Below, piece after piece: positions 1-10,902 of a DNA stretch of 64,000 bases. The stretch lies in contig NZ_JAIBHJ010000005.1 in the NCBI RefSeq assembly GCF_021278025.1, positions 124,001-188,000 on the forward strand. Direction: 5' to 3'. Origin of the DNA: Motilimonas sp. E26. GTDB taxonomy: Bacteria > Pseudomonadota > Gammaproteobacteria > Enterobacterales > CBDFNC01. The notes under the pieces were generated by a model. The model was not told the origin of the DNA. It saw nothing but the letters and a program-made list of their open reading frames with translations, and ran no database searches. Numbering within the stretch: the first letter of the stretch is position 1; the number at the start of each line of letters is the position of its first letter. Both the position numbers and the translations under genes were made by a program.

Positions 1-260
1 TCAACTTGATACTGCTGAAAACCGCTGGTGCCAATAACAGGACGAGCGCCGGCATTTAATATGGTTTGAGTATTGTTAAATCCTGCTGACGCTGCCGTCA
101 GATCAACCACCACTTCAGCTTGGCATTGCACAATTTTTGCCGCTAAATCATCACCAAAGTCAGCTTCTCCAACTAAAGTTAACTCTGGATCGTTATTAAT
201 CGCTTTAACCGCTTCGCTGCCCATACGGCCTTTAGCACCGTTTACTAATACTTTAACCAC
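1..260 (-). CDS. dapB: 4-hydroxy-tetrahydrodipicolinate reductase, N-terminal part (cut by window edge)
   Basis: N-terminal part of DapB, which reduces the dihydrodipicolinate precursor in the lysine/diaminopimelate pathway using NAD(P)H in the cytoplasm. The minus strand reads VVKVLVNGAKGRMG, the Rossmann glycine motif of the family, and about 65 residues later GTSGF, matching the conserved GTTGF loop; the gene then runs off the left edge. I start it at GTG 260 because a GGAG sits about 7 bases upstream and no ATG lies nearby in frame. It lies downstream of yrdB on the same strand with a 115-base gap, so it may have its own promoter. Identity rests on these two motifs and the reading frame. 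Confidence 0.85.
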   Translation of the reverse strand, partial: MVKVLVNGAKGRMGSEAVKAINNDPELTLVGEADFGDDLAAKIVQCQAEVVVDLTAASAGFNNTQTILNAGARPVIGTSGFQQYQV

Positions 261-375
261 ACTACTCTCCTCAACTGCTGTATTTGCTTCACTGCATCTT
301 TCATTTTGCTCAGGTTAATAATCTTAAGCTAACTTGTCTATAACGCTTATCCCCCACGGCGCTCAAATATTGTTA

Positions 376-639
376 TCACGTTAAGTTAATGTCGCCATTA
401 GTATCAAAGTCTTCATTAGCTATTTTTTCTTCGGCTAATTCTTCTAAGTCAAAACGTAACTGCTCGAATAAAGCTAATACACTGGCGGATGATGAATCCG
501 CTAGCTCACCGTGCTGCGTCAAAAAATTCAGGCTTACATGACATTGAATAAGCTGCCCGCCATTTAACGCGGGGAACACGACCATGCCTTTCGCTTGGTG
601 CCATTGCTGTTGATCTGGAAATTGAATACTTTGGTTCAT
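376..639 (-). CDS. yrdB: DUF1488 family protein, YrdB-like
   Basis: An 87-residue cytoplasmic protein of the DUF1488 family. The N-terminus (MNQSIQFPD then W, then VVFPALNGGQLIQC) and an acidic, helical C-terminal half with FDLEELAEE fit the E. coli YrdB family in length and pattern. It follows aroE by 13 bases on the same strand, exactly as yrdB follows aroE in E. coli, so it is very likely co-transcribed. The biochemical role of the family is unknown and I see no catalytic motif. Confidence 0.8.
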   Translation of the reverse strand: MNQSIQFPDQQQWHQAKGMVVFPALNGGQLIQCHVSLNFLTQHGELADSSSASVLALFEQLRFDLEELAEEKIANEDFDTNGDINLT

Positions 640-652
640 CTCAATTCACCTG

Positions 653-1471
653 CTAAAGCGCTAAGTTACGACGCAACTCAGCCATCACTTGCTTGCTGCC
701 AGGGCGAATACCGCGCCATACCGCAAAGCTTTCTGCCGCCTGACCCACCAACATGCCTAAACCATCAAGTGTTAAACGTGAACCGGCCGCTTTCGCCCAT
801 GCTAAAAACACAGTATCACCCGCGCCATACATCATGTCATAAACCGCTGTTTCAGGACGCACAAGGCTAGACTCAATCGGCGGTAAATCGCCCGATAAGC
901 TCGCTGACGTGGAGTTAATGATTAAATCAAAGTCGCCACTTAAACTAGAAAATTCTGCGGCGCTAATATTGCCTTTCTCGGCAAAGATGTCAGCTAAGGT
1001 TTGCGCCTTACTAAAAGTGCGATTAGCAATGATTAACTCGGCGGGTTGCTCATCTAATAAAGGACCACATACGCCACGCGCTGCGCCGCCAGCCCCTAAC
1101 AGTAAAATACGCGCACCTTGGATATTAACATGAAAGTTCTTTAAATCTTGAACCAAGCCAGCCCCGTCGGTGTTATCACCAATGACGAGGTTATCGTCGG
1201 TTAGTTTTAACGTATTGACCGCACCTGCTAACTGAGCACGAGGGGTGAGAATATCCGCCGCAGCAAACGCTTGCTCCTTGAACGGCACCGTCACATTACA
1301 ACCTTTGCCACCGGCGGCAAAGAAACGCTTTAACTCACCCGCAAAGTCATCTAAAGGTGCCGCGATGGCTTGATAACTGATATCCTCATGTGTCTGACGA
1401 GCAAACAAAGTGTGAATAAAAGGTGACTTACTGTGACCGATGGGATTACCAAATACTGCGTACTTATCCAT
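653..1471 (-). CDS. aroE: shikimate dehydrogenase
   Basis: AroE reduces 3-dehydroshikimate to shikimate with NADPH in aromatic amino-acid synthesis. At 272 residues it is full length. Visible motifs: the substrate loop [13 protein letters not shown] near the start, the catalytic lysine in NVTVPFKEQ (about residue 66), DNTDGAGLV (about 102), the NADP-binding GAGGAARG (about 127), and the conserved C-terminal QAAESFAVW. The start ATG is preceded by AAGGTAGA. It heads the aroE-yrdB pair on the minus strand. A plus-strand haemoglobin gene separates it from hemF. Confidence 0.97.
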   Translation of the reverse strand: MDKYAVFGNPIGHSKSPFIHTLFARQTHEDISYQAIAAPLDDFAGELKRFFAAGGKGCNVTVPFKEQAFAAADILTPRAQLAGAVNTLKLTDDNLVIGDNTDGAGLVQDLKNFHVNIQGARILLLGAGGAARGVCGPLLDEQPAELIIANRTFSKAQTLADIFAEKGNISAAEFSSLSGDFDLIINSTSASLSGDLPPIESSLVRPETAVYDMMYGAGDTVFLAWAKAAGSRLTLDGLGMLVGQAAESFAVWRGIRPGSKQVMAELRRNLAL

Positions 1472-1596
1472 GTTCTACCTTTTTGGTCGTTAATTCGAGA
1501 TTCGATAGCTTGATGCTGATGAGCCGATAATCGATAAATCTGGTGCGGCTAAACCGCTACTGCCGTTATTATTCCATTTACAGCAAAATGTTAACA

Positions 1597-2025
1597 ATGA
1601 ATTTGATAAAAAAACTGTTTCCAAAAAAAGTCGAAACAACACCTATTGAACCATTAACTGCCTATCAATTACTCGGCGGAGAAGCAGGAGTGCGCGCACT
1701 GGCCAATGATTTTTATGACATTATGGAATCAGCACCAGAAGCAGCGGACTTATATGCTATCCACCCATTACCTTTAGATGCCATTAGACAAAAGTTCTTT
1801 GAATTTTTATCGGGCTGGACCGGCGGACCACCGTTGTTTGAAGAAAAATATGGCCATCCACGCTTAAGAGCGCGCCACTTACCCTTTAAAGTCGACTGCA
1901 AGATGCGTGATCAATGGATGTTTTGTATGAACAAGGCGCTTGATCGCCAAGTCGGTAATGTTGAAGTACGAGAGCAAATGCGCGCCTCGTTAGATCAGCT
2001 CGCTAGCCATATGCGTAATCAATAA
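1597..2025 (+). CDS. group II truncated haemoglobin
   Basis: A haem protein of the 2/2 (truncated) haemoglobin group II, probably involved in oxygen, NO or peroxide chemistry in the cytoplasm. The sequence shows YQLLGGEAGVRALANDFYD, the FFEFLSGWTGGPP turn, the proximal histidine in RLRARHLPF and the group-II tryptophan in DQWMFCM. About 142 residues from ATG 1597; ATG 1588 is an equal candidate and neither has a clear ribosome site. It is the only plus-strand gene between the hemF and aroE transcription units, which are otherwise all on the minus strand, so it looks inserted into an old housekeeping cluster. The exact ligand role cannot be read from sequence. Confidence 0.88.
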   Translation: MNLIKKLFPKKVETTPIEPLTAYQLLGGEAGVRALANDFYDIMESAPEAADLYAIHPLPLDAIRQKFFEFLSGWTGGPPLFEEKYGHPRLRARHLPFKVDCKMRDQWMFCMNKALDRQVGNVEVREQMRASLDQLASHMRNQ

Positions 2026-2070
2026 TATTCAGCTAGGTAGGTTAATTTAAGGACGCGTTAGAGACTGCGA

Positions 2071-2102
2071 CGTGTTTTGCTGCGATTTAGCGAAAAAACA
2101 CG
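2071..2102. other. inverted repeat between convergent genes
   Basis: CGTGTTTT at 2071-2078 pairs perfectly with AAAACACG at 2095-2102, enclosing a short GCT/AGC extension. It lies between the convergent ends of the haemoglobin gene and hemF, where a bidirectional terminator would be expected. No run of T follows on either strand, so termination is only an inference. Confidence 0.35.
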
Positions 2103-2128
2103 CCGTGTTCGATATTTGTTAGCAACTG

Positions 2129-3034
<906 letters not shown>

Positions 3035-3128
3035 TTACAACTGTCCTTCTTTTTCAATACGGCGTCGAGGTTTTAATCAATATTTTTTCTAACGGCAAAC
3101 TCGCAACGCACTCTTTCATTATGGCGGG

Positions 3129-3683
3129 TTAAAGGGTTTCGCTTTTATACTTACATGATTTTTGAGGACACACTAAACGCAGTCCAGCAGCGGTTTTTTT
3201 CTCAGTCAAGATGCCCCAGCCACAATCTGGACAAGGCTGCGCCACAGGTTTTTCATTCACCGCATACTTACACTTAGGGTAGCTGTCGCAAGCATAAAAT
3301 AGCTTACCAAAGCGAGATTTTCGCTGCACTAAACGACCGGATTTGCAATTGGGGCAAGTGATATCGGTTTTATCCGCATGGGCTAATGATTCAATGTGAT
3401 GGCAGTCAGGAAAAGCAGTACAGCCAATGAACATGCCATAGCGCCCTTGCTTGATGGCTAATTCACTATGACACTCAGGGCAATCACTGCCAACAAGCAC
3501 TTTCGTAATATCGCCATGATGGTGCAAAGCTCGCTTATAATCACACTGCGGATAATTACTACACCCAAGGAAAGGTCCATGTTTACTGTTTTTCATCTGC
3601 AGTAAGTTGCCGCATTCAGGGCAAGCTTCTTTTTCTAGAGCATGTTCATGTGCAGAAAATAACGAGTGATCGATTTTGGACAC
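3129..3683 (-). CDS. yrdD: topoisomerase-type C4 zinc-finger protein YrdD
   Basis: A 184-residue protein made of four zinc-finger modules like those at the C-terminus of DNA topoisomerase I; it probably binds single-stranded DNA or RNA. Each module has the pattern CPxC followed by GxFxGC or CDSYPxCxY: CPECGNLL with CSNYPQCDY, CPECHSEL with CTAFPDCHH, CPNCKSGR with CDSYPKCKY, and CPDCGWGI with CPQKSCKY. There is no topoisomerase catalytic domain, so it is a stand-alone accessory protein. It follows smg on the same strand, as in E. coli (smf-smg-yrdD), after a 159-base gap that contains a strong hairpin. Confidence 0.9.
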   Translation of the reverse strand: MSKIDHSLFSAHEHALEKEACPECGNLLQMKNSKHGPFLGCSNYPQCDYKRALHHHGDITKVLVGSDCPECHSELAIKQGRYGMFIGCTAFPDCHHIESLAHADKTDITCPNCKSGRLVQRKSRFGKLFYACDSYPKCKYAVNEKPVAQPCPDCGWGILTEKKTAAGLRLVCPQKSCKYKSETL

Positions 3684-3798
3684 TTAAGCCTCATTAGTGA
3701 ATAAAAAACATGCAGATTCTAACAAACTAAGATTAACTCTGGCAGTCAATTTTTTGAGATAGTGCAATTAGATCCTAGCGGAGGAGAGCAAGCTGGGA

Positions 3799-3834
3799 CG
3801 GGTAAGGGAAAGGCTGACCTTTCCTCTACACCCG
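3799..3834 (-). other. stable hairpin in the smg-yrdD gap
   Basis: Two nested stems: GGAAAGG (3807-3813) with CCTTTCC (3818-3824) around a CTGA loop, enclosed by CGGGT (3799-3803) with ACCCG (3830-3834). It lies just after the smg stop in the direction of transcription. There is no T-run after it on the minus strand, so it looks like an RNA-processing or stability element, or a weak terminator, rather than a classical intrinsic terminator. Confidence 0.5.
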
Positions 3835-3842
3835 GAAGTTAA

Positions 3843-4316
3843 TTAATGTAAAGGACCTTCATTAACATCGAACAACAAGTCTTCCATTTGTTGATAAGCG
3901 TTTTCACTGCCAGGCACATTAAATAGCACCATCAGTACAACCCACTTAAGATCTTCAAGATCAAATTCGTTGTTATCTAACTCCATCACTCTATCAATAA
4001 CCATCTCTCTGGTTACAGAATTTAGGAGTTTTATCTGTTCCAAATATAATAAGAATCCTCGGCATTGAGTATCAAGGCGAGTCATCTCTTCCTGAGTGTA
4101 AATACGAATTGAGTTTTGTACATCACGACAAAGATATGGATTTTCGTCATTGTTTTGCAAGTCAGCTAATTTTTCTAGCCAATCCAATGCCTTGTATATC
4201 TCTTCTTGATGAAAACCCGCACGGGTTAATTCTTCGGTAAGTTCCTCCTGATCCACTAATAATTCAGCATCACTGTGTATATATGTTTCAAAAAGGTACA
4301 TGAGGATGTCGAACAT
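3843..4316 (-). CDS. smg: Smg family protein (DUF494)
   Basis: A 157-residue acidic cytoplasmic protein of the Smg/DUF494 family. It starts [16 protein letters not shown] and contains [11 protein letters not shown] and [10 protein letters not shown], all typical of the family. I start it at ATG 4316, not further upstream, because GAGGAGGGA lies 8 bases before it and the family begins at MFD. It directly follows dprA (smf), the universal neighbour, with the dprA stop next to this start, so the two are probably translationally coupled. Its function is not established in general. Confidence 0.9.
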   Translation of the reverse strand: MFDILMYLFETYIHSDAELLVDQEELTEELTRAGFHQEEIYKALDWLEKLADLQNNDENPYLCRDVQNSIRIYTQEEMTRLDTQCRGFLLYLEQIKLLNSVTREMVIDRVMELDNNEFDLEDLKWVVLMVLFNVPGSENAYQQMEDLLFDVNEGPLH

Positions 4317-4318
4317 AA

Positions 4319-5449
4319 TTAATCCCTCCTCAGTCTGACATATCCTTCGGGCACTTGTGCAATCCAACCCTCGAGTTCCAATTCCAGCAGTTGACTTTGT
4401 ACTTGTTGCACAGGCTCTCCGCTACGTTCCACCACCAAGTCAATCGAGGTGGCTTCAAAACCTACACTATCCAACAATCTTGGAAATGGCAACGTATTTC
4501 CCGTGTTTTTCTCCTCTAGTAAAGCCAGCTGAACTGGCGGTGGGCTTACTATTAATTGTAGCTCATCTATTATATCGGCCAGCTCAGTGACAAGTTTAGC
4601 GCCTTGTTTAATTAGCCAATGACAGCCGCAGGCTTGAACATTATCCACCGATCCAGGTAGCGCAAATACCTCTCTGTTTTGCTCTAGCGCATACTTTGCG
4701 GTGATCAACGAACCACTTTTAATCGATGCTTCAATCACTAACGTGCCAAGAGACAAACCAGAGATAATTCGGTTACGTCGTGGAAAGTTTTTTGCAAGAG
4801 GGGGAGTCTTGGGTAAAAACTCTGATAACAATAACCCCTGCTCTTTAATCTTTTGGGCTAAGCCAAGGTTGCGTTTTGGATAAATGTTACCCAGCCCAGA
4901 GCCTAATACAGCAATAGTTTCACCACTGCCCTGCAATGCCCCTTGATGGGCACAAGTGTCCACCCCTAACGCTAAGCCACTAGTAATAACTAATCCTACC
5001 TGACTTAATTGCTGTGCGAACTCGGTCGCCTTATCTCGGCCATAATAAGTTGCATTACGACTGCCGATAACCGCTATTTGAGGTTGCGCCAATAAAGCCA
5101 AATTACCTTGGGCAAACAACACTAAAGGCGGGCTAGCAATTTCTCTCAAAATAGCTGGGTATGTTTCATCACCATAACAAATAATGGCGCACTTGTTCTC
5201 GCTTGCCCAAGCAATGGTTGCATCAATAGCACGCCAATCAGGATGGAGAATACTGTTAACTTGAATAGGATTTAAATTGAAAGGCTGGAGCGCTAAGATA
5301 CTGAGTTGAAAAAGTTGCTCAATACCACAGTGAGCAACTATTTTGAGGGCTTTGGCATTACCCAGCCCTGGCGTGGCTTGAAGTGCCAACCAGAGCCGAG
5401 TGTAAGCAGGATTAGAAGTCGACTCCTTCAATATCAAAGTGCTGACCAA
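4319..5449 (-). CDS. dprA: DNA processing protein DprA
   Basis: DprA (Smf) binds incoming single-stranded DNA and loads RecA during natural transformation. About 376 residues. The Rossmann-like core is clear: [61 protein letters not shown] and [24 protein letters not shown]-terminal winged-helix-like segment follows (about residues 315-376). The start is uncertain: only TTG codons (5449, 5437 or 5431) fit, and all overlap the end of the upstream LysM gene. A GAAGGAG lies in that overlap but has no in-frame start at the right distance. Coupled translation from the LysM gene is the likely route. Confidence 0.94.
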   Translation of the reverse strand: MVSTLILKESTSNPAYTRLWLALQATPGLGNAKALKIVAHCGIEQLFQLSILALQPFNLNPIQVNSILHPDWRAIDATIAWASENKCAIICYGDETYPAILREIASPPLVLFAQGNLALLAQPQIAVIGSRNATYYGRDKATEFAQQLSQVGLVITSGLALGVDTCAHQGALQGSGETIAVLGSGLGNIYPKRNLGLAQKIKEQGLLLSEFLPKTPPLAKNFPRRNRIISGLSLGTLVIEASIKSGSLITAKYALEQNREVFALPGSVDNVQACGCHWLIKQGAKLVTELADIIDELQLIVSPPPVQLALLEEKNTGNTLPFPRLLDSVGFEATSIDLVVERSGEPVQQVQSQLLELELEGWIAQVPEGYVRLRRD

Positions 5450-6503
5450 CTAATTCTCTACCACGAACAATAATCGCAAGACTCGATTTTTCATATACTT
5501 TAAACACCATCATCATGCCAATAGTCTCTTCTGGTAGTGTTAAACTGTCGTCACCAGAGAGAAATATTTTTTCAAAAGTATTTGCATCTTCTTTATAAAC
5601 AACCTTTTCACCGCGCTCAACTATCTGCGCTCCAGGGCGCTTAATACTAAAGATAGCACCTGGTTCAATTTGTTCACGGCGACCTTGATTAATCACCACA
5701 ATATCGCCACGACTAAGTGCTGTTCTTTCAGATAACGAATCAACAATGTAACCACGCATATCTTTCGGTGTAGAGCTTGGGATAAAAAATGCCGGCAGCA
5801 CATCGTATTCAGGAATCGGCAGTATAATGTCACCCAACTTGGCTTCAGTATCGCTCTTCGTTACTAACATCGGCGTAACACGCTCGGTAGTAGTCACATC
5901 TTTAGACTGACTAACTTGAGCCGATGCAATATAACTTAATTTAGAACCTAATACTTCTTTGGTAGTTTTATCTGTGTAAGTTGCACCGACACGATATATA
6001 CCGTAGTGAACATTGGCATCATACTGCCCTTCTCCGTAAAAAATATCGCCTTTCATGATACGGGTACTTTTACTGTTTTGCCCCATCACTCGCGGCGCAT
6101 CTTTCAGCAAGCTCTCATCGATAATGTGATCTTTAGTTAAGAAAGGTTCAATAATGTTCAGTGGAATGGTCGGCACCGCCGAACGTTTTTCATCAATACG
6201 CGGTTTAGGCGACATTTTTTTAAGACGTTTACGCCCCAGTTGAGGCTGACCATCCACCCAAGTTAGGTATAATTTATCGCCAGGATAGATTAAATGTGGA
6301 TTTTTAACCTGAGGGTTGGTTTGCCACAATCTTGGCCACAGCCATGGCGAATCTAAGAAATAGGCTGAAATGTCCCACAGGGTATCGCCTTTTTTGACGA
6401 TATAGCTATCGGGATGACCTTCCTTTAATTTTAAAGTATCGGCCGTGACGGAAAACGACAGCAAAGCCCCAAATAAGACTGCCGCAGCTTGTTTAAATTT
6501 CAT
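5412..6503 (-). CDS. exported LysM-domain protein
   Basis: A 363-residue protein with a signal peptide (MKFKQAAAVLFGALLSFSVTA) and one LysM domain at about residues 32-80 (YIVKKGDTLWDISAYFL and the closing NPHLIYPGDKLYL), so it should bind peptidoglycan in the periplasm. The remainder contains beta-rich segments such as GDIVVINQG and is not assignable to an enzyme. The start is well supported by GGGAGAG 6 bases upstream. It heads the LysM-dprA-smg-yrdD run and is divergent from def, an arrangement common in gammaproteobacteria. A role in cell-envelope maintenance is inferred only from the LysM domain and export signal. Confidence 0.88.
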   Translation of the reverse strand: MKFKQAAAVLFGALLSFSVTADTLKLKEGHPDSYIVKKGDTLWDISAYFLDSPWLWPRLWQTNPQVKNPHLIYPGDKLYLTWVDGQPQLGRKRLKKMSPKPRIDEKRSAVPTIPLNIIEPFLTKDHIIDESLLKDAPRVMGQNSKSTRIMKGDIFYGEGQYDANVHYGIYRVGATYTDKTTKEVLGSKLSYIASAQVSQSKDVTTTERVTPMLVTKSDTEAKLGDIILPIPEYDVLPAFFIPSSTPKDMRGYIVDSLSERTALSRGDIVVINQGRREQIEPGAIFSIKRPGAQIVERGEKVVYKEDANTFEKIFLSGDDSLTLPEETIGMMMVFKVYEKSSLAIIVRGRELVGQHFDIEGVDF

Positions 6504-6605
6504 AACTCTCCCTGTGTAGGCATTTAGTCTGTCAATTCGTCGAAGAAGTGTCTAGAATTGAAACAATCCATATAATCACATTTATAGTTGTATCAAGATA
6601 ATAAC

Positions 6606-7106
6606 ATGGCTTTGCTCGAAGTATTACATTTTCCAGACGAACGTCTAAGAACAGTTGCGAAACCTGTTGCACAGGTCACACCTCAAATAAAACAAATTGT
6701 TGAGGATATGTTTGACACTATGTACGAGGAGGAAGGCATCGGCCTTGCCGCAACCCAAGTTAATATACATCAACGCATTGTAGTGATTGATGTGTCAGAA
6801 GAACGCAATGAACGCTTAGTGCTAATCAATCCTGAAATCATCGAAACATCAGGGATTGAGACTATGGAAGAAGGTTGCCTTTCGGTGCCAGACACCCGCG
6901 CAGATGTTCAACGAGCGGATCACATCAAAGTTCGCGCTTTAAATGTTGATGGTGAAACCATCGAATTTGAAGCAGATGAACTACTGGCTGTTTGTATTCA
7001 GCATGAAATAGATCACCTCAATGGCAAATTGTTTATTGATTACTTGTCGCCACTAAAGCGTCAACGCATCAGAAGCAAAATCGAAAAAGCGATGCGCCGA
7101 GGCTAA
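6606..7106 (+). CDS. def: peptide deformylase
   Basis: Removes the N-formyl group from nascent proteins. At 166 residues it has the three metal/catalytic motifs: [10 protein letters not shown] (about residue 43), EEGCLSVP (about 88) and [16 protein letters not shown] (about 131, HExxH). The ATG at 6606 matches the family start [15 protein letters not shown]; a TTG 18 bases upstream is less likely. It opens the def-fmt-rsmB-trkA-trkH series and is divergent from the LysM-dprA unit, so a promoter must lie within the roughly 100 bases before it. Confidence 0.97.
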   Translation: MALLEVLHFPDERLRTVAKPVAQVTPQIKQIVEDMFDTMYEEEGIGLAATQVNIHQRIVVIDVSEERNERLVLINPEIIETSGIETMEEGCLSVPDTRADVQRADHIKVRALNVDGETIEFEADELLAVCIQHEIDHLNGKLFIDYLSPLKRQRIRSKIEKAMRRG

Positions 7107-7207
7107 TCAACCTTGCTGTCACTATGATATTCACTGTCGCCGCCCCGTCAGCTAGCTGAAAGGTTGCGGTGCAGTTTGACCTGCCAATTTACTAAGATGG
7201 AAATGCC

Positions 7208-8152
7208 TTGAAATCACTTAATATTGTTTTTGCCGGCACCCCTGATTTTGCCGCACGCCATTTAGCCGCCTTGATCCAAGCAGATTGCAATATTGTTGGT
7301 GTTTACACGCAACCGGATAGACCCGCGGGGCGCGGAAAAAAACTCACTCCCAGCGCCGTCAAAAGCCTCGCTGTTGAACACAATCTACCTGTGTTTCAAC
7401 CTGAAAACTTTAAGTCTGAAGAAGCGAAAGCGGAGCTAGCGTCCCTCAATGCTGATTTAATGATAGTGGTTGCTTATGGCTTACTTCTGCCATTAGCGGT
7501 ACTAAACACCCCAAAAATGGGCTGTATTAATGTACATGGCTCGCTACTACCTCGCTGGCGCGGCGCGGCGCCGATTCAACGTGCCATTTGGGCTGGCGAT
7601 GCCACTACCGGCGTAACCATTATGCAGATGGACGAAGGCTTAGACACAGGCGCTATGCTTAGTAAGAGCGAGTTACCCATCCTTGCCGGCGATACTAGCG
7701 CAAGTATGTATGACAAGCTCGCAGAGTTAGGACCGAATGCATTACTAGATACTGTTGCAGCGATTGCTAATCAAACAGCACAAGCGCAGCCGCAAGACGA
7801 TGCTTTAGCTAACTACGCGAAGAAACTGTCCAAAGAAGAAGCATTAATCAACTGGCAAGACAGCGCTGAATTTATAGAGCGTTGCGTGCGAGCGTTTAAT
7901 CCTTGGCCATGTTCGTATTTTCAGCTTGACGGCCAAAATATTAAAGTTTGGCAAGCCACTGTTATCAAGCAAAACGCTAATGTTGCCGCAGGTACGATTA
8001 TTTCTGCTGATAAACATGGCATACAAGTCGCCACGGGTGACGGTATTTTGAACTTACAACAGATACAGATTCCAGGGAAAAAAGCCATGGCGGTACAAGA
8101 CGTATTAAATGCAAAACAAGACTGGTTCACAGTGGGGCGTCAACTTGGCTAA
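7208..8152 (+). CDS. fmt: methionyl-tRNA formyltransferase
   Basis: Formylates initiator Met-tRNA using 10-formyl-tetrahydrofolate. At 314 residues it is full length. Motifs: [17 protein letters not shown] at the start, the [18 protein letters not shown] loop, the catalytic [20 protein letters not shown] (Asn-His region near residue 107), and [13 protein letters not shown] (Asp near 143). The only sensible start is TTG 7208, which gives [14 protein letters not shown]; no ATG fits. The 3-prime end overlaps the likely rsmB start by 8 bases. Confidence 0.97.
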   Translation: MKSLNIVFAGTPDFAARHLAALIQADCNIVGVYTQPDRPAGRGKKLTPSAVKSLAVEHNLPVFQPENFKSEEAKAELASLNADLMIVVAYGLLLPLAVLNTPKMGCINVHGSLLPRWRGAAPIQRAIWAGDATTGVTIMQMDEGLDTGAMLSKSELPILAGDTSASMYDKLAELGPNALLDTVAAIANQTAQAQPQDDALANYAKKLSKEEALINWQDSAEFIERCVRAFNPWPCSYFQLDGQNIKVWQATVIKQNANVAAGTIISADKHGIQVATGDGILNLQQIQIPGKKAMAVQDVLNAKQDWFTVGRQLG

Positions 8153-9446
8153 TCAAAATGTCAGAGCGGCAGCAGCTCAAGTATTAAACAATGTAGTAGA
8201 GCGTGGGGAATCACTGAGTAATGCTCTACCTCTAGCGCAGCAAAATGTTGCGGCAAGAGATAAAGCTTTGTTACAAGAGCTTTGCTACGGCGTATTACGC
8301 TGGCTTCCCCGATTAGATTTTTTCTGCAAAAGTCTGATGGACAAGCCGTTAACCGGTAAAAAGCGGCCATTGCATTACTTAGTTCTAGTGGGAATTTATC
8401 AACTGCTTTATACCCGAATTCCCGCTCATGCCGCAGTCGCCGACACAGTCAACGGGGTAAAAGAGCTCAAAGCTCCAGCCCTTAAAGGTTTAATAAACGC
8501 AGTATTACGCAATTTTCAGCGTCAAGAAGAAAGCTTAATAGCACAAGTAGAAAATAACATTACACTAACTTACTGCTACCCAAGCTGGATTGTAAAACGC
8601 TTACAGGCTAATTACCCAAGTAATTATCAAGCCATTCTTGAAGCGGGTAATGAGCGTGCACCAATGTGGCTAAGGGTTAACCGTCGTCATTACTCACCCG
8701 AGCAATACCAAACTTTATTAGCAGAAAGCGACATTACCAGTAAAACCTCGACTATCTCAAGCCAAGCGCTGCGCTTAGATAAACCCGTTGATGTCAGCAA
8801 ACTCACTGGTTTTGACCAAGGTGCGAGCTCGGTACAAGACGCTGCCGCGCAAATGGCCGCCTTGTTACTTGATGCTCAGCCGGGTGAGCGGATCTTAGAT
8901 GCCTGTGCCGCACCAGGCGGCAAGACGGCGCACATTTTAGAAAATCAGCCCGATCTGCAAGCCATGACAGCAATCGACTTTGATCAAAAACGCCTACTGC
9001 GCGTACAAGATAATTTGGATCGCATCGGGTTAAATGCAAGCTTGATCCATGGTGATGCCAGCCTGCCGGAGACTTGGTGGGATGAACAGCTATTCGATCG
9101 TATTTTACTTGACGCTCCGTGTAGTGCAACGGGGGTGATAAGGCGTCATCCTGATATTAAGTGGTTACGGCGTGATTCGGACATTGCCGAGCTAGTGCAG
9201 CTACAAAAAGCCATATTAAAAGCCAACTGGGCACTACTTAAATCAGGTGGAACCTTGCTTTATGCCACTTGCTCAATTTTAGCCGATGAAAACACACAAC
9301 AAATCAAAGGCTTTTTAGCCGAAAATAAAGACGCTATACTGCTACCCATCAATCCTGACGACACCCCAGAAAATCCGGGTTGGCAGATTTTGCCGGGGCA
9401 AGAACACATGGATGGGTTTTATTATGCTAAGTTGCGTAAAGCCTAG
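8145..9446 (+). CDS. rsmB: 16S rRNA (cytosine-967-C5)-methyltransferase
   Basis: RsmB (Sun) methylates C967 of 16S rRNA using S-adenosylmethionine. An N-terminal NusB-like RNA-binding domain (about residues 1-140, with [17 protein letters not shown]) is followed by the methyltransferase domain: [14 protein letters not shown] (SAM binding), [20 protein letters not shown] (first catalytic cysteine) and LLYATCSI (second catalytic cysteine). I prefer TTG 8145, overlapping the fmt stop, because GGGG lies 8 bases before it; an ATG at 8109 would add 12 atypical residues. The fmt-rsmB-trkA order is conserved in gammaproteobacteria. Confidence 0.96.
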   Translation: MANQNVRAAAAQVLNNVVERGESLSNALPLAQQNVAARDKALLQELCYGVLRWLPRLDFFCKSLMDKPLTGKKRPLHYLVLVGIYQLLYTRIPAHAAVADTVNGVKELKAPALKGLINAVLRNFQRQEESLIAQVENNITLTYCYPSWIVKRLQANYPSNYQAILEAGNERAPMWLRVNRRHYSPEQYQTLLAESDITSKTSTISSQALRLDKPVDVSKLTGFDQGASSVQDAAAQMAALLLDAQPGERILDACAAPGGKTAHILENQPDLQAMTAIDFDQKRLLRVQDNLDRIGLNASLIHGDASLPETWWDEQLFDRILLDAPCSATGVIRRHPDIKWLRRDSDIAELVQLQKAILKANWALLKSGGTLLYATCSILADENTQQIKGFLAENKDAILLPINPDDTPENPGWQILPGQEHMDGFYYAKLRKA

Positions 9447-9475
9447 ATTGCTTAAAGCTTAGTTATTCGTTGAAC

Positions 9476-9490
9476 CGGCCCGATGGGCCG
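9476..9490 (+). other. GC-rich hairpin before trkA
   Basis: CGGCCC (9476-9481) and GGGCCG (9485-9490) form a tight hairpin with a GAT loop, followed by only three T, then the trkA ribosome site AAAGGG. It lies between rsmB and trkA and could reduce read-through or stabilise the trkA message end. Its function is inferred. Confidence 0.45.
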
Positions 9491-9505
9491 TTTAAAGGGT
9501 CAGTA

Positions 9506-10882
9506 ATGAAGATTATTATTCTCGGTGCCGGTCAAGTAGGTGGAACACTAGCTGAAAACTTAGTTGGCGAAAACAATGACATTACCATCGTTGACCAAAA
9601 TGAAGAAAACCTGAGAGATTTACAAGATAAATTTGATCTTCGCGTAGTGCAAGGCCATGCCGCTCACCCTCATGTGTTACGAGAAGCAGGTGCAGAAGAT
9701 GCCGATATGTTAGTCGCGGTGACCAACAGCGACGAAACCAATATGGTTGCCTGTCAGATTGCTTATACCCTATTTAATACCCCAAACAAAATCGCTCGGA
9801 TCCGCTCAGCCGCGCTCCTACGCGAAAAAGATCGCTTATTTAATAATGAAAACGTTCCCATCGATCACTTAATCGCGCCCGAGCAATTAGTCACAGACTA
9901 TATTAAACGCTTAATTGACTATCCAGGCGCACTGCAAGTGGTGGACTTTGCCGAAGGAAAAGTTGGTTTGGTGGGTCTAAAAGCCTATTATGGCGGGCCT
10001 TTAGTGGGTAATGCGCTGGCTGCTCTTAAACAACACATGCCCAACATCGAAACCCGCGTAGCGGCGATCTTTCGTCAAGGTAACGCCATTCGCCCGCAAG
10101 GCACCACTATTATCGAGGCGGACGATGAAGTGTTTTTTGTTGCGGCAAGTGCCCATATTCGAGCCGTAATGAGTGAGCTGCAAAAACTAGAGCGCCCTTA
10201 TTTGCGCATTATGATTGTTGGCGGCGGTAATATCGGTGCGGGCTTAGCGAAAGCTCTCGAAAAAAGCTATAGCGTTAAGCTGATTGAGCGAAACCATAAA
10301 CGTGCCGAACGCTTATCTGAATTATTGGATAACACCATCGTATTTTGTGGTGATGCCTCCGATCATGAATTATTAACAGAAGAGCACATAGACCAAACCG
10401 ACGTATTTATTGCCGTGACCAACGATGATGAAGCCAATATTATGTCGGCCATGCTCGCCAAACAGCTTGGCGCGAAAAAAGTGATGGTATTAATCCAGCG
10501 TGGCGCCTATGTTGACTTAGTTCAAGGTGGCCCAATTGATATTGCCATATCGCCGCAACAAGCCACCATCTCAGCTCTACTCACCCATGTTCGAAAAGCT
10601 GACTTAGCCAACGTTTATTCATTACGCCGCGGCGCAGCAGAAGCGATTGAGGCTATCGCCCATGGTGATAAAATCACCTCGAAAGTGGTGGGTCGAAAAC
10701 TCAGTGAACTCAAACTGCCACCTGGGACAACCATTGGCGCGATAGTACGCGGTGACGAAGTGTTGATTGCCCATGACAACACCGAGATAGAGCAAGATGA
10801 TCACGTGGTGATGTTTTTAGTGAATAAGAAATTTATTCCTGAGGTGGAACGCCTATTCCAGCCTAGTCCATTCTTCCTCTAA
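9506..10882 (+). CDS. trkA: Trk potassium uptake regulatory subunit TrkA
   Basis: Peripheral NAD(H)-binding subunit that gates the Trk potassium channel. About 458 residues, with two RCK units: [17 protein letters not shown] at the start and [17 protein letters not shown] near residue 233. Each is followed by a TrkA-C-type segment; the second ends with [25 protein letters not shown] 9506 is preceded by AAAGGG, and the family begins [12 protein letters not shown]. It lies 20 bases before trkH, its membrane partner. Confidence 0.97.
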   Translation: MKIIILGAGQVGGTLAENLVGENNDITIVDQNEENLRDLQDKFDLRVVQGHAAHPHVLREAGAEDADMLVAVTNSDETNMVACQIAYTLFNTPNKIARIRSAALLREKDRLFNNENVPIDHLIAPEQLVTDYIKRLIDYPGALQVVDFAEGKVGLVGLKAYYGGPLVGNALAALKQHMPNIETRVAAIFRQGNAIRPQGTTIIEADDEVFFVAASAHIRAVMSELQKLERPYLRIMIVGGGNIGAGLAKALEKSYSVKLIERNHKRAERLSELLDNTIVFCGDASDHELLTEEHIDQTDVFIAVTNDDEANIMSAMLAKQLGAKKVMVLIQRGAYVDLVQGGPIDIAISPQQATISALLTHVRKADLANVYSLRRGAAEAIEAIAHGDKITSKVVGRKLSELKLPPGTTIGAIVRGDEVLIAHDNTEIEQDDHVVMFLVNKKFIPEVERLFQPSPFFL

Positions 10883-10902
10883 GCCAATAAAGAGCTAGCA
10901 AG

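Noticed and set aside
8803-9129. 108-residue minus-strand frame inside rsmB
   Set aside because: It lies wholly opposite the well-conserved RsmB catalytic domain and has no ribosome site or recognisable motif.
9476-9490. GC-rich hairpin considered as a full terminator of rsmB
   Set aside because: Only three T follow and the trkA ribosome site is immediately downstream, so read-through is likely.
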